Shown one piece after another: positions 57,153 to 64,000 of a DNA stretch of 64,000 bases (position 1 is its first letter; each line of letters begins with the position of its first letter). The DNA comes from Cognaticolwellia mytili. GTDB taxonomy: Bacteria > Pseudomonadota > Gammaproteobacteria > Enterobacterales > Alteromonadaceae. A program made the position numbers and the translations under genes. Below the pieces are notes generated by a model that saw nothing but the letters and a program-made list of their open reading frames with translations, searched no databases and had not been told where the DNA came from. The stretch is from the NCBI RefSeq assembly GCF_002104475.1, contig NZ_NBOF01000002.1:434001-498000 (forward strand), read 5' to 3'.

Positions 57153-57959
57153 TTAAGGCTCTAGTTCATCTAGTTCATCTAGTTCATCAAGATATGAATC
57201 AATATCATCCTCTTCTTGTGCATCCACTTCAATCGGTGGATTTCCGTCGTACACTTTATACTGCATATTCTGAAAATAAGCATTTTTAACAAACTCATAT
57301 GGGTCAATCGCATCATTTAAAATGGCTTCTTGATCAGCTAACGATGCTCTTGCTTCAAGCCCTAAAACACCTGAGCGCAGTAAGTTAGGCCAAAAATCAA
57401 TAATTGCTAAAGGCCAATAATAACGATCAACAAAATCACCAACTTCTTCACGAACTGACGATGGTCCTAATGCAGGAACAACTAAATAAGGTCCGTCACC
57501 AACACCATAACTACCTAATACTTCGCCAAATTCTTCTTGGCTTCTATCCCAACCAAAATCGCTTGCAGGGTCGAAAAATCCCAGTAAGCCAACCGTTGAA
57601 TTTAAAACAAAGCGCCCTGTTGTTTTAGCAGCATCAGTAAACTTGGCTTGCAATATATTATTGATAATGGTCGATGGTTCATTTAAGTTCAGTGCCATGT
57701 TGTGAACGCCTGAACGCAGTTCTTTCGGCATATATTCTACATAGCTTTCAGATGCTGGCTTAAAAACATATTTATCAGCATAATCCCAAGTGAAAGTCCA
57801 AAATGGTCGGTTAATAGATTCTAATGGATCTTTCGGGTCAGAAACTGACTCTTCTGATGTTGGTGTTGAAGAACAAGCACCTAGAAGTAATGAAAGCAAT
57901 ACAGCGGCGATCGTTGTACTATTTTTAATATTCGAAATAATTTTTCTTATGGTATTCAC
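57153..57959 (-). CDS. mlaA: MlaA outer-membrane lipoprotein
   Basis: About 268 residues. A lipobox (LLLGACSS) follows a hydrophobic stretch. The VacJ/MlaA core shows DPLESINRPFWTFTWDYADK, NLNEPSTIINNILQAKF, RFVLNSTVGLLGFFDPASD, FGEVLGSYGVGDGPYLVVP and LGLEARASL. MlaA takes mislocalised phospholipid from the outer-membrane outer leaflet. GTG at 57959 has AAGGA at good spacing and gives a signal peptide of normal length; the upstream GTG at 58001 has none, so the shorter start is chosen. The C-terminal tail ends in DELDELDELEP from a 9-bp tandem repeat. Confidence 0.92.
   Translation of the reverse strand: MNTIRKIISNIKNSTTIAAVLLSLLLGACSSTPTSEESVSDPKDPLESINRPFWTFTWDYADKYVFKPASESYVEYMPKELRSGVHNMALNLNEPSTIINNILQAKFTDAAKTTGRFVLNSTVGLLGFFDPASDFGWDRSQEEFGEVLGSYGVGDGPYLVVPALGPSSVREEVGDFVDRYYWPLAIIDFWPNLLRSGVLGLEARASLADQEAILNDAIDPYEFVKNAYFQNMQYKVYDGNPPIEVDAQEEDDIDSYLDELDELDELEP
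57161..57187. repeat. Tandem 9-bp repeat CTAGTTCAT x3
   Basis: Three exact copies at the 3' end of mlaA encode the acidic DEL repeats of the C-terminal tail. In-frame copy changes would be tolerated. Confidence 0.8.
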
Positions 57960-58152
57960 TGCAAAGTCCTTGAACAATAACAATTGATTTTTAGCTTTCA
58001 CTAGTATTTATTGAATTTTCAAAATATATTAGCGAGCACTTTTTTATAGATAGTTTAGCATGAGCAATAAGTGACGAGTATCAAGAGTTTTGTTTAAAAA
58101 ATGTAAAGTTTATATTTCTGTGCTATTTACTTTATTATGAACTCGACAGTCT

Positions 58153-58623
58153 TCAATAATTTGACGATTGTTGTTTATGGACAGCCATTAACATTTCAGC
58201 TTCTGGACGTGGAATATCGCACTCTCGCATTATCTCTTCAACATCAGCTCCTAATTCCACTAGTTTTTGCGCCCGGGAATATAACTTATCTTCGGGTTGC
58301 TGCTGTAATAATTGTTCTATAGTTTGGAGTTGTGTCTTGAATTGTTCCTGGATCACCTTAATACGGTGCTCTAATTGCTTAGAAACCTGTTCATTTTCAA
58401 GCAAAGATTCATCGCACTGATGCTTATTTTCATTAAGCTGAGTTTGACTTTTCGCAAGTAACATTTGTAAGTCACTTAACATTAACGCTTGGTTTTGTAC
58501 TTGTTTCGATAGTTCTACAACTTGCTCTGACAAACGACTTTTCAAAGCTAATAATAACAAGGCAACTAACATCACTAATGAAAGTGCGACTAAACTGATC
58601 AAGTTTGCAGGTATATTTTCCAT
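58153..58623 (-). CDS. DUF2802-family protein of the chemotaxis cluster
   Basis: The 156-residue protein has an N-terminal membrane helix (LISLVALSLVMLVALLLLAL), a long coiled coil, and a C-terminal helical DUF2802 segment (YSRAQKLVELGADVEEIM, then RECDIPRPEAEMLMAVH). DUF2802 proteins follow cheW in many polar-flagellum chemotaxis operons; the function is not known. A terminator lies between cheW and this gene, so expression may be reduced or from its own promoter. Confidence 0.85.
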   Translation of the reverse strand: MENIPANLISLVALSLVMLVALLLLALKSRLSEQVVELSKQVQNQALMLSDLQMLLAKSQTQLNENKHQCDESLLENEQVSKQLEHRIKVIQEQFKTQLQTIEQLLQQQPEDKLYSRAQKLVELGADVEEIMRECDIPRPEAEMLMAVHKQQSSNY

Positions 58624-58646
58624 AGACTATTTAAGTACAACTCAAT

Positions 58647-58671
58647 TGAAAAAGCCTGTAATACAGGCTTA
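58647..58671 (-). terminator. Rho-independent terminator after cheW
   Basis: On the minus strand AAGCCTGT, loop ATT, ACAGGCTT followed by TTTTCAATT, 12 bp beyond the cheW stop. Confidence 0.75.
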
Positions 58672-58682
58672 AACAAGTAGCG

Positions 58683-59177
58683 CTAGAATTGTTTTAACTC
58701 ATCCCATTCAACATCTGAGAGTAGCTTATCTAAGTCGACTAGGATCAATAATTCACCTTCTCGGTTTGAAACTCCTTGAATATATTTAGCACTTTCATCG
58801 TTACCAACATTAGGAGCTAGATCAATTTCAGACGTTTTCAAATATACCACTTCAGCGACACTATCAACTAATATACCAATAACTTGCGTTTCAGCTTCAA
58901 TAATAACAATTCGACTATTGTCAGTAAGCTCAGTCGATTCCATACCAAAACGAGCACGAGTATCAATAACGGTAACAACATTACCACGCAGGTTAATAAT
59001 ACCTAAAACATATTCTGGCGCCCCAGGTACTGGCGCTATTTCTGTGTAACGTAAAATTTCTTGCACTTGCATTACGTTGATGCCGTATGTTTCGTTATCG
59101 AGTTTAAATGTAACTCGTTGAACGACTTCATCATTAGCGCCTACATTCTTGCTTGCATTGCGTCTTTCATCAGACAT
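58683..59177 (-). CDS. cheW: Chemotaxis coupling protein CheW
   Basis: About 164 residues of a single CheW domain: VQRVTFKLDNETYGINVMQV, QEILRYTEIAPVPGAPEYVL, GIINLRGNVVTVIDTRARFG and GVSNREGELLILVDLDKLL. It bridges chemoreceptors and CheA in the array. ATG at 59177 has AAGAGG eight bases upstream; the TTG at 59195 lacks support. It follows parP in the che/mot/par operon. Confidence 0.95.
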   Translation of the reverse strand: MSDERRNASKNVGANDEVVQRVTFKLDNETYGINVMQVQEILRYTEIAPVPGAPEYVLGIINLRGNVVTVIDTRARFGMESTELTDNSRIVIIEAETQVIGILVDSVAEVVYLKTSEIDLAPNVGNDESAKYIQGVSNREGELLILVDLDKLLSDVEWDELKQF

Positions 59178-59264
59178 ACCACTGGCCTCTTTCAATATTT
59201 ATATTCAATTTTGGTGACTAAAGTACTTATTCCCTAAGTATACTGACAAGTTCAAATTCAGCAA

Positions 59265-60119
59265 TTATTCTTGGGTAATATTTACGCCTTTTTCCAATAA
59301 CTTAATTAATGAATCAACATCTAATAGCGCACACATACGATCTTTTACTAATCCTGCTAACCATGGCCGCTTGTTCGACGAATCTAGCCATTTCACGTCT
59401 TCTTGCTTTAAGGTCACTGTATCAACCAAGTTTTCTGCAGTTAACCCCCAATTTGAATCATTCAACATAATAATATATTGGTAGTCCAAAGCAGAAAGTA
59501 ATTTTTCATCACATTTTTCTGGCATTACCCATAATGCAGTATCGACAACATTAATTTTTTCATCTCTGCGTAACATTACGCCTTTAAACCATTTAGGCTT
59601 TCCCATCAAGGCAGTAGTTTTATCACTATTGTGAATCCCGCCAAGTTCAATTAGCGGCACAGCGACAGTTAAGCCAGCTACATCAAAAAACATCGCTTGA
59701 AAGTCTCCTTTGCGATAGTCTTTTTGCGGTAAAACTTCGAACGCCCCTGCACTTTTACGGGTAGTAATTTCTTCTCGATCGATTTTATCAATATTTTTTT
59801 CTTTAGCAGCACCTGCTACTCTATCAACAACCTTGTCCGTGATACTATCTATAACAGGCTCTGAACTTACATTAGCTTTAGATTTTTTATTTACAATCTG
59901 TGTTTTTGATATTTCACGAGCATTAGTTTTATGGCTGCTGACAGTATCCCTTTGATTGGTCGCTACTGCAGGCAAGCTTACTTGGTTTAATAACTGTTCA
60001 ATGGGTTGTGCTTGTTTTTCTTTGACCTGAACAGCCACTTTATCGTTAGTTTCTTCGGTGAGTAATTCAGACAAATATGTCTGCATTAATCGCTTACTTG
60101 CCGCTAAGGACTTTGACAT
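59265..60119 (-). CDS. ParP-like CheW-domain protein
   Basis: The 284-residue protein has a Lys/Val/Ser-rich, probably disordered N-terminal part (about 1-135) and a C-terminal CheW-like domain (about 138-280; FQAMFFDVAGLTVAVPLIEL, KPKWFKGVMLRRDEKINVVD-like GVMLRRDEKINVVDTALW). This, together with the position 2 bp after a ParA-type gene in a che operon, matches ParP of Vibrio, which binds ParC and CheA and holds signalling arrays at the cell pole. It is not a second ordinary CheW. The ParP name is by architecture and context. Confidence 0.82.
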   Translation of the reverse strand: MSKSLAASKRLMQTYLSELLTEETNDKVAVQVKEKQAQPIEQLLNQVSLPAVATNQRDTVSSHKTNAREISKTQIVNKKSKANVSSEPVIDSITDKVVDRVAGAAKEKNIDKIDREEITTRKSAGAFEVLPQKDYRKGDFQAMFFDVAGLTVAVPLIELGGIHNSDKTTALMGKPKWFKGVMLRRDEKINVVDTALWVMPEKCDEKLLSALDYQYIIMLNDSNWGLTAENLVDTVTLKQEDVKWLDSSNKRPWLAGLVKDRMCALLDVDSLIKLLEKGVNITQE

Positions 60120-60121
60120 TT

Positions 60122-60898
60122 TTATTTACTCACTGACTTTAAATACACTAAATGCTTTAATAAATTACTATAAGCCACGATACCACGAGAAGCTGCAGCA
60201 TAGTCAGATGGTACTTTTTGTTCAACACTGGCATTACGAAAATTAGTATCTATCGGTATCACACCAGGCCAAACAGCATCACCATAAAGCTCCTGTAATC
60301 TACGGTATGTCATCAATGATGCTTTCGTTCTTTTATCAAACATGGTTGGCACTATCGTGTATTTAAACACTTCACTTTGCTCACCCTGCATAATTTCAAG
60401 AGTTTTCATCATCCGGTCAAGTCCTTTAAGCGCTAAAAACTCAGTTTGTACCGGCACAATAATACGTTCACAGGCAGCCAATGCATTTACCATCAGCACT
60501 CCTAAAATAGGAGGACAATCAATCAATACGTAATCATACTCATCAGCTATCTTTTGTATGGCCTTTTTTAATACTAATCCCATACCACCCTTATTTCCTA
60601 ATGAGCGGTCAAGTGTTGCCAAGCCCATAGTAGCGGGCAATATATCAATATTTTCATAATGAGTCGGACACAAGCCTTGCATGATTTGCTCTTTGGTTGA
60701 AACTTGCAAAAACAAATCATAAACACTTAAGTCTAAGTCTTCAGATTCAATACCAAAATAATAACTTAGCGATGCATGGGGATCAGTATCGACTAAAAGT
60801 ACACGATAGCCTTCTTCTGCCAGCAATCCGGCTAAGGAAATAGTTGATGTTGTTTTACCAACACCACCTTTTTGGTTTGCTACTGTCCAAACTACCAA
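60122..60898 (-). CDS. ParC-like ParA-family ATPase of polar chemotaxis arrays
   Basis: The 258-residue deviant Walker A ATPase has VANQKGGVGKTTSTISLAGL (residues 6-25), the Walker B IDCPPILGVLMVNALA, and DTDPHASLSYYFG. In the che/mot cluster beside a ParP-like gene it should be ParC, which places chemotaxis clusters at the flagellated pole, not a plasmid partition ATPase. The start is TTG at 60898 with TAGGA upstream; the N-terminal sequence MVVWTVANQKGG fits the family. Confidence 0.88.
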   Translation of the reverse strand: MVVWTVANQKGGVGKTTSTISLAGLLAEEGYRVLLVDTDPHASLSYYFGIESEDLDLSVYDLFLQVSTKEQIMQGLCPTHYENIDILPATMGLATLDRSLGNKGGMGLVLKKAIQKIADEYDYVLIDCPPILGVLMVNALAACERIIVPVQTEFLALKGLDRMMKTLEIMQGEQSEVFKYTIVPTMFDKRTKASLMTYRRLQELYGDAVWPGVIPIDTNFRNASVEQKVPSDYAAASRGIVAYSNLLKHLVYLKSVSK

Positions 60899-60910
60899 TT
60901 GAATATCCTA

Positions 60911-61876
60911 TTATTTACTGTCATCTGCATCATTGCCACGTGTAGTAATGCGAATACCACCATTCTTGAGTCTTATAATACGAATATCGTCTTGTTCAAT
61001 ACTATTAATATCAATTTTCTTGATAGCTTCTACATCTTTGACCGATATCGTCGGCGTTGCCAATAAATTGGCTTTTTCTAAACCATATTTTGAAATTGCA
61101 ATGACCACACGCCTATTTTTTGCTCGCCCTATTGCCGTTTTATTGGTTGCATTGGGGTAATATTGCCCATATCCTTCTATGGCCATGCGCGCAGGATCTA
61201 AGTTCATCTTTTCTAAAGCTCTTAAAACAGCTGTGGCTCTAAACACCGACAACTCCCAATTAGATGAAAAAATCTCTGTTTCAATCGGTTGATTATCAGT
61301 ATAACCCCTGACACGAATATAGTTGCTAGAATTACTAATTACTTGAGAAATGACAGTCAAAATATCTCGTGCCGCATTAGTTGGGGATGAAGAACCACTT
61401 GGAAACAACAACCCACTGTTTAACTCTATTTCGAGCCAGTCGCCATCAATTTGTAGCTGTGCATAACCTGATTCGACAAGGTCATATAATGCTTCATTTA
61501 GCTCTTCTTCTATCGAAGTTAGCGTTGATCCCACTTGCGCATCTGAGATATTCGACAAATCGACTTCACCTTCAACTAGCTCAGGACCGGCAACTTCCAA
61601 AATACCATTTCCAAATAAACGCTTATTAGTTTTCGAACTATTTACAGGCAAAATATCATCGCCGTGGCCACGATTTTTCGTTTGTTCTTCATTAGCTTGA
61701 AATACTCGTCCAATTGACTCGGTTGCCGTTTCGAAAGGTTTATCATTAACCATGGCCATGGCATAAAGGACAACAAACAAAGCAAAAAGCAAGGTCATAT
61801 AATCAGCATAAGAGACCAACCAGCGTTCTACGTTGTCGTGCTCTACTGAATGACGCTTGGTACGTAATCGACTCAC
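60911..61876 (-). CDS. motD: MotB/MotD-type flagellar stator protein
   Basis: The 321-residue protein has an N-terminal cytoplasmic tail, one membrane helix (WLVSYADYMTLLFALFVVLYAMAMV-like, with the Asp of SYADYMT that carries the ion), and a C-terminal OmpA/MotB peptidoglycan-binding domain (VRGYTDNQPIETEIFSSNWE, and FRATAVLRALEKMNLDPARM). The C-terminal tail is extended. GTG start at 61876 overlaps the motC stop (GTGA). In polar-flagella che operons this pair is MotC/MotD. Confidence 0.92.
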   Translation of the reverse strand: MSRLRTKRHSVEHDNVERWLVSYADYMTLLFALFVVLYAMAMVNDKPFETATESIGRVFQANEEQTKNRGHGDDILPVNSSKTNKRLFGNGILEVAGPELVEGEVDLSNISDAQVGSTLTSIEEELNEALYDLVESGYAQLQIDGDWLEIELNSGLLFPSGSSSPTNAARDILTVISQVISNSSNYIRVRGYTDNQPIETEIFSSNWELSVFRATAVLRALEKMNLDPARMAIEGYGQYYPNATNKTAIGRAKNRRVVIAISKYGLEKANLLATPTISVKDVEAIKKIDINSIEQDDIRIIRLKNGGIRITTRGNDADDSK

Positions 61877-62619
61877 TGCTCTAACCGAAATGCAGAAAGC
61901 TTATTTTCAATTGAATGTGGATTCTCAGCATTTGCAATAGCAATTAAGCCCTCAGTCATCATCTCACGATACATGGTTTGCTCATGAATAATGGTTTTAA
62001 TCTTATTCGCTACGGGTAAATAAATAAGGTTAGCAAAACCGACACCATAAATAGTAGCAACAAAAGCCGTCGCAATACCTTGACCTAATAGTTGTGGATC
62101 AGCCAAGTTAGACATAGCATGAATTAGGCCAAGAACCGCACCTAGGATACCAATGGTTGGGCTATAACCTCCCATCGACTCGTAAACATGAGCAGAACGC
62201 AAGTTATGCTCTCGATATAAGTCCAAATCAAGCTCGAGAGAGTCCCTTAAGTTTTCAACTTCAGCACCATCAACTAAAAGGTTTAGGCCTTTACTAATAA
62301 AAAAGTCACTCTCTTCTTCAGCAATATGCTCAAGCGACAAAAAACCTAGTTCTCGGGCTTTTTCGGCCCAAATAACAATCGACTCGATACCTTGTTCAAT
62401 ATCATATTTAGGAGCCCAAAAAATCCATTTTAGCAATGACATTGCGTGCAAAAACTGGCTTTGTGATGATTGCAACATCACTGCACCAATAGTACCACCA
62501 AAAACAATAATGAAAGCAGGGAACTCCAGTAAAGAAGTAATACTTCCACCGTCTATAACAAAACCAAGATAAATTGCTAATATGGCTATAATTAAGCCCG
62601 AAATAGTCAATTTATCCAT
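61873..62619 (-). CDS. motC: MotA/MotC-type flagellar stator protein
   Basis: The 248-residue inner-membrane protein has four membrane helices and the cytoplasmic loop. MotA traits are [20 protein letters not shown], then [23 protein letters not shown] at 62619 has AAGGA at good spacing and overlaps the cheB stop; the frame start at 62658 gives an unusual hydrophilic leader, so the shorter start is used. It forms the ion channel with MotD. Confidence 0.92.
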   Translation of the reverse strand: MDKLTISGLIIAILAIYLGFVIDGGSITSLLEFPAFIIVFGGTIGAVMLQSSQSQFLHAMSLLKWIFWAPKYDIEQGIESIVIWAEKARELGFLSLEHIAEEESDFFISKGLNLLVDGAEVENLRDSLELDLDLYREHNLRSAHVYESMGGYSPTIGILGAVLGLIHAMSNLADPQLLGQGIATAFVATIYGVGFANLIYLPVANKIKTIIHEQTMYREMMTEGLIAIANAENPHSIENKLSAFRLEQ

Positions 62620-63733
62620 GCTGTATTTCCTTGAGAATTGCAGATGGAAAACTTTCAATTGCCAAAGAGAGTGTAGATATGCCCGCTACGGCTACCGCTT
62701 GCGGCATACCATAAACAACACAAGATTCCTCATCTTGAGCCCAAATAGTTGCGCCTTTATTTTTTAATAATTTAGAGCCGTCGCGTCCATCTGCTCCCAT
62801 TCCTGTTAAAATAATAGCTAAAACGTTACCACCAAAAACTTTTGCCGCCGAACCAAAACTAATATCGACACTTGGCTTAAAAGCAATTCGTTCTGAATCA
62901 TCTTCAAGTATCCTTAATTTTGCAGCGCTTTCTGTACCATCAATCACCATTTGTTTGCCACCAGGGGCTAAATAGGCACAACCAGGTTTAAGAACATCGC
63001 CAGCCTCAGCTTGCTTAACTTTTATTTTACAAAGAGTATTCAATCGATTAGCAAAGGCTAAAGTGAATGCAGCCGGCATATGTTGCACCATAATGATCGG
63101 TAGTGGAAAATCTTCAGGTAATTGGGTTAATAACTTTTGTAATGCGACAGGACCGCCGGTCGATGTCCCAATAGCTAATAATTTATACTGTTTTCCTGAG
63201 CTTTTCTTTGGTATGGCATGAGTTCGTTCACTTCGCGTTGCTGTTACTGTTTGTGAAACCTGTGGAGTAGTGTTACATGTTACATCATTGCGAGAGCGAG
63301 AACGAGAGGTTGAAATTCGCGGTGTTCTAACTGATTTCTTACGGGCTAATTGAATAACCCGTTGACGTAACAAGCTTCCAGCATCATCAGTATTCTTAGC
63401 AATCTCATTAAATTTTTTCGGCAGAAAGTCTAAAGCACCAGCATCTAATGCCTCCAGTGTTGCTTTAGCACCGTCATGCGTTAAAGAAGAAAACATAATA
63501 ATAGCAGTGGGGGTTTTAGCCATTATTTGCTTAACCGCTTCAATGCCATTTAACAATGGCATCTCAATATCCATGGTAATGACGTCAGGTTTCAAAGCAA
63601 TAGCTTTTTCTACTGCGTCAACTCCATTAATAGCGGTATCAATAACTTCAAGATTAGGATCTTTATTGAGAATATCCGTCACTCGGCGTCGAAAAAAACT
63701 GGAGTCATCAACCACCAACACTTTAAAGGACAT
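62612..63733 (-). CDS. cheB: Chemotaxis response regulator and methylesterase CheB
   Basis: The 373-residue protein has a receiver domain (about 1-125) with [14 protein letters not shown] and phosphoacceptor Asp in [18 protein letters not shown], a linker rich in Arg/Ser/Thr, and a methylesterase domain (about 185-370) with [16 protein letters not shown] (catalytic Ser), [17 protein letters not shown] (His) and [16 protein letters not shown] (Asp). It demethylates receptors during adaptation. It follows cheA and overlaps motC by 8 bp. Confidence 0.96.
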   Translation of the reverse strand: MSFKVLVVDDSSFFRRRVTDILNKDPNLEVIDTAINGVDAVEKAIALKPDVITMDIEMPLLNGIEAVKQIMAKTPTAIIMFSSLTHDGAKATLEALDAGALDFLPKKFNEIAKNTDDAGSLLRQRVIQLARKKSVRTPRISTSRSRSRNDVTCNTTPQVSQTVTATRSERTHAIPKKSSGKQYKLLAIGTSTGGPVALQKLLTQLPEDFPLPIIMVQHMPAAFTLAFANRLNTLCKIKVKQAEAGDVLKPGCAYLAPGGKQMVIDGTESAAKLRILEDDSERIAFKPSVDISFGSAAKVFGGNVLAIILTGMGADGRDGSKLLKNKGATIWAQDEESCVVYGMPQAVAVAGISTLSLAIESFPSAILKEIQHG

Positions 63734-63764
63734 TTACAATCTACTTCCTATTATTATTATGTAA

Positions 63765-64000
63765 TTATGAACGTAGCTTTTTATTCACAGCTGCTTTCTT
63801 TGCGTAGTATTTCAACATATTAGGTACATCGATAATCAAGGCAATTCCACCATCACTAGTTATAGTTGCCCCTGCCATACCTGGTGTACCATGTAGTAAC
63901 CGATCTAATGGCTTAATAACCACTTCCTCTTGACCAATTAAGCTATCAACAACAAAGCCTACTTGTTGATTACCTAATTGCACAATCACTACATGACCAC
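63765..64000 (-). CDS. cheA: CheA C-terminal end (partial)
   Basis: The frame runs off the window end. The visible 78 residues are the P5 (CheW-like) regulatory domain: VIVQLGNQQVGFVVDSLIGQ followed by EEVVIKPLDRLL, then GMAGATITSDGGIALIIDVP. This is the CheA C-terminus by its wording and by cheB lying 31 bp downstream. The kinase and Hpt domains lie outside. Confidence 0.88.
   Translation of the reverse strand, partial: GHVVIVQLGNQQVGFVVDSLIGQEEVVIKPLDRLLHGTPGMAGATITSDGGIALIIDVPNMLKYYAKKAAVNKKLRS

Noticed and set aside
60122-60898. ParA-type gene as a plasmid or chromosome partition gene
   Set aside because: It lacks a parB neighbour and parS-like sites and is embedded in the che/mot operon, which fits ParC.

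Overview
The window comes from an AT-rich marine gammaproteobacterium of the order Alteromonadales. The best fit is the Colwelliaceae (Colwellia/Thalassotalea type). Three things point there: the protein families (DUF3379-type anti-sigma factor, DUF2802 next to cheW, ParC/ParP/MotCD polar chemotaxis cluster), the low GC content, and gene orders such as ribH-nusB-thiL-pgpA. This placement is inferred from gene content; no database search was run. No tRNA, rRNA, CRISPR array, insertion sequence or phage gene is visible.

Layout. 1-4080: end of a Bat locus (batB-like, batD), then an ECF sigma/anti-sigma pair. 4232-9297: putP, an EAL-HDOD protein, galE and a DHH phosphoesterase. 9341-14172: sulfate activation (cysD, cysN, an SLC13 permease, cysC). 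14309-16937: pgi and galU. 17567-26808 (plus strand): peptide transporter, 5-formyl-THF cyclo-ligase, rpiA, serA, wecB, ribH-nusB-thiL-pgpA and wecG-like. 26945-39244 (minus strand): O-antigen/ECA-like polysaccharide genes, comprising a Wzy-like protein, two glycosyltransferases, Wzz, rfbA, rfbB, an asparagine-synthase-like protein, a Wzx-like flippase, WecF-like, a hexapeptide acyltransferase and a DegT aminotransferase. 39489-52378 (minus): a complete-looking type II secretion (T2SS) operon, order G-E-F-[mntA-hepT]-H-I-J-K-L-M-C-D, followed by a secreted, cysteine-free, EF-hand-containing, S-layer-like protein. 52588-56576 (minus): a WecA-like initiating transferase and a very long Wza/SLBB export protein. 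56812-58001: a small membrane protein and mlaA. 58153-64000 (minus): cheA(3' end)-cheB-motC-motD-parC-parP-cheW-DUF2802.

How it fits together. WecA-like, WecB, WecG-like, RfbA/RfbB, the DegT transaminase, the acyltransferase, WecF-like, Wzx, Wzy and Wzz can be assembled into an enterobacterial-common-antigen-like lipid-linked glycan route. wecC is missing from the window, and a hexapeptide acetyltransferase may stand in for the GNAT-type WecD. The T2SS block is inserted between the two halves of this polysaccharide region. Its last gene is the S-layer-like protein, which has its own promoter candidate, a 125-nt leader and a C(UUCG)G terminator. This suggests a dedicated surface-protein export machine coupled to the surface glycan that could anchor its product.

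The most notable points are: this S-layer/T2SS/glycan island with a lipoprotein secretin; a one-base frameshift in an A-run inside the S-layer-like signal peptide; a MntA-HepT toxin-antitoxin pair embedded in the T2SS operon; an asparagine-synthase-like protein without its N-terminal cysteine; and a DHH phosphoesterase in the sulfate-activation cluster that may be a pAp phosphatase.
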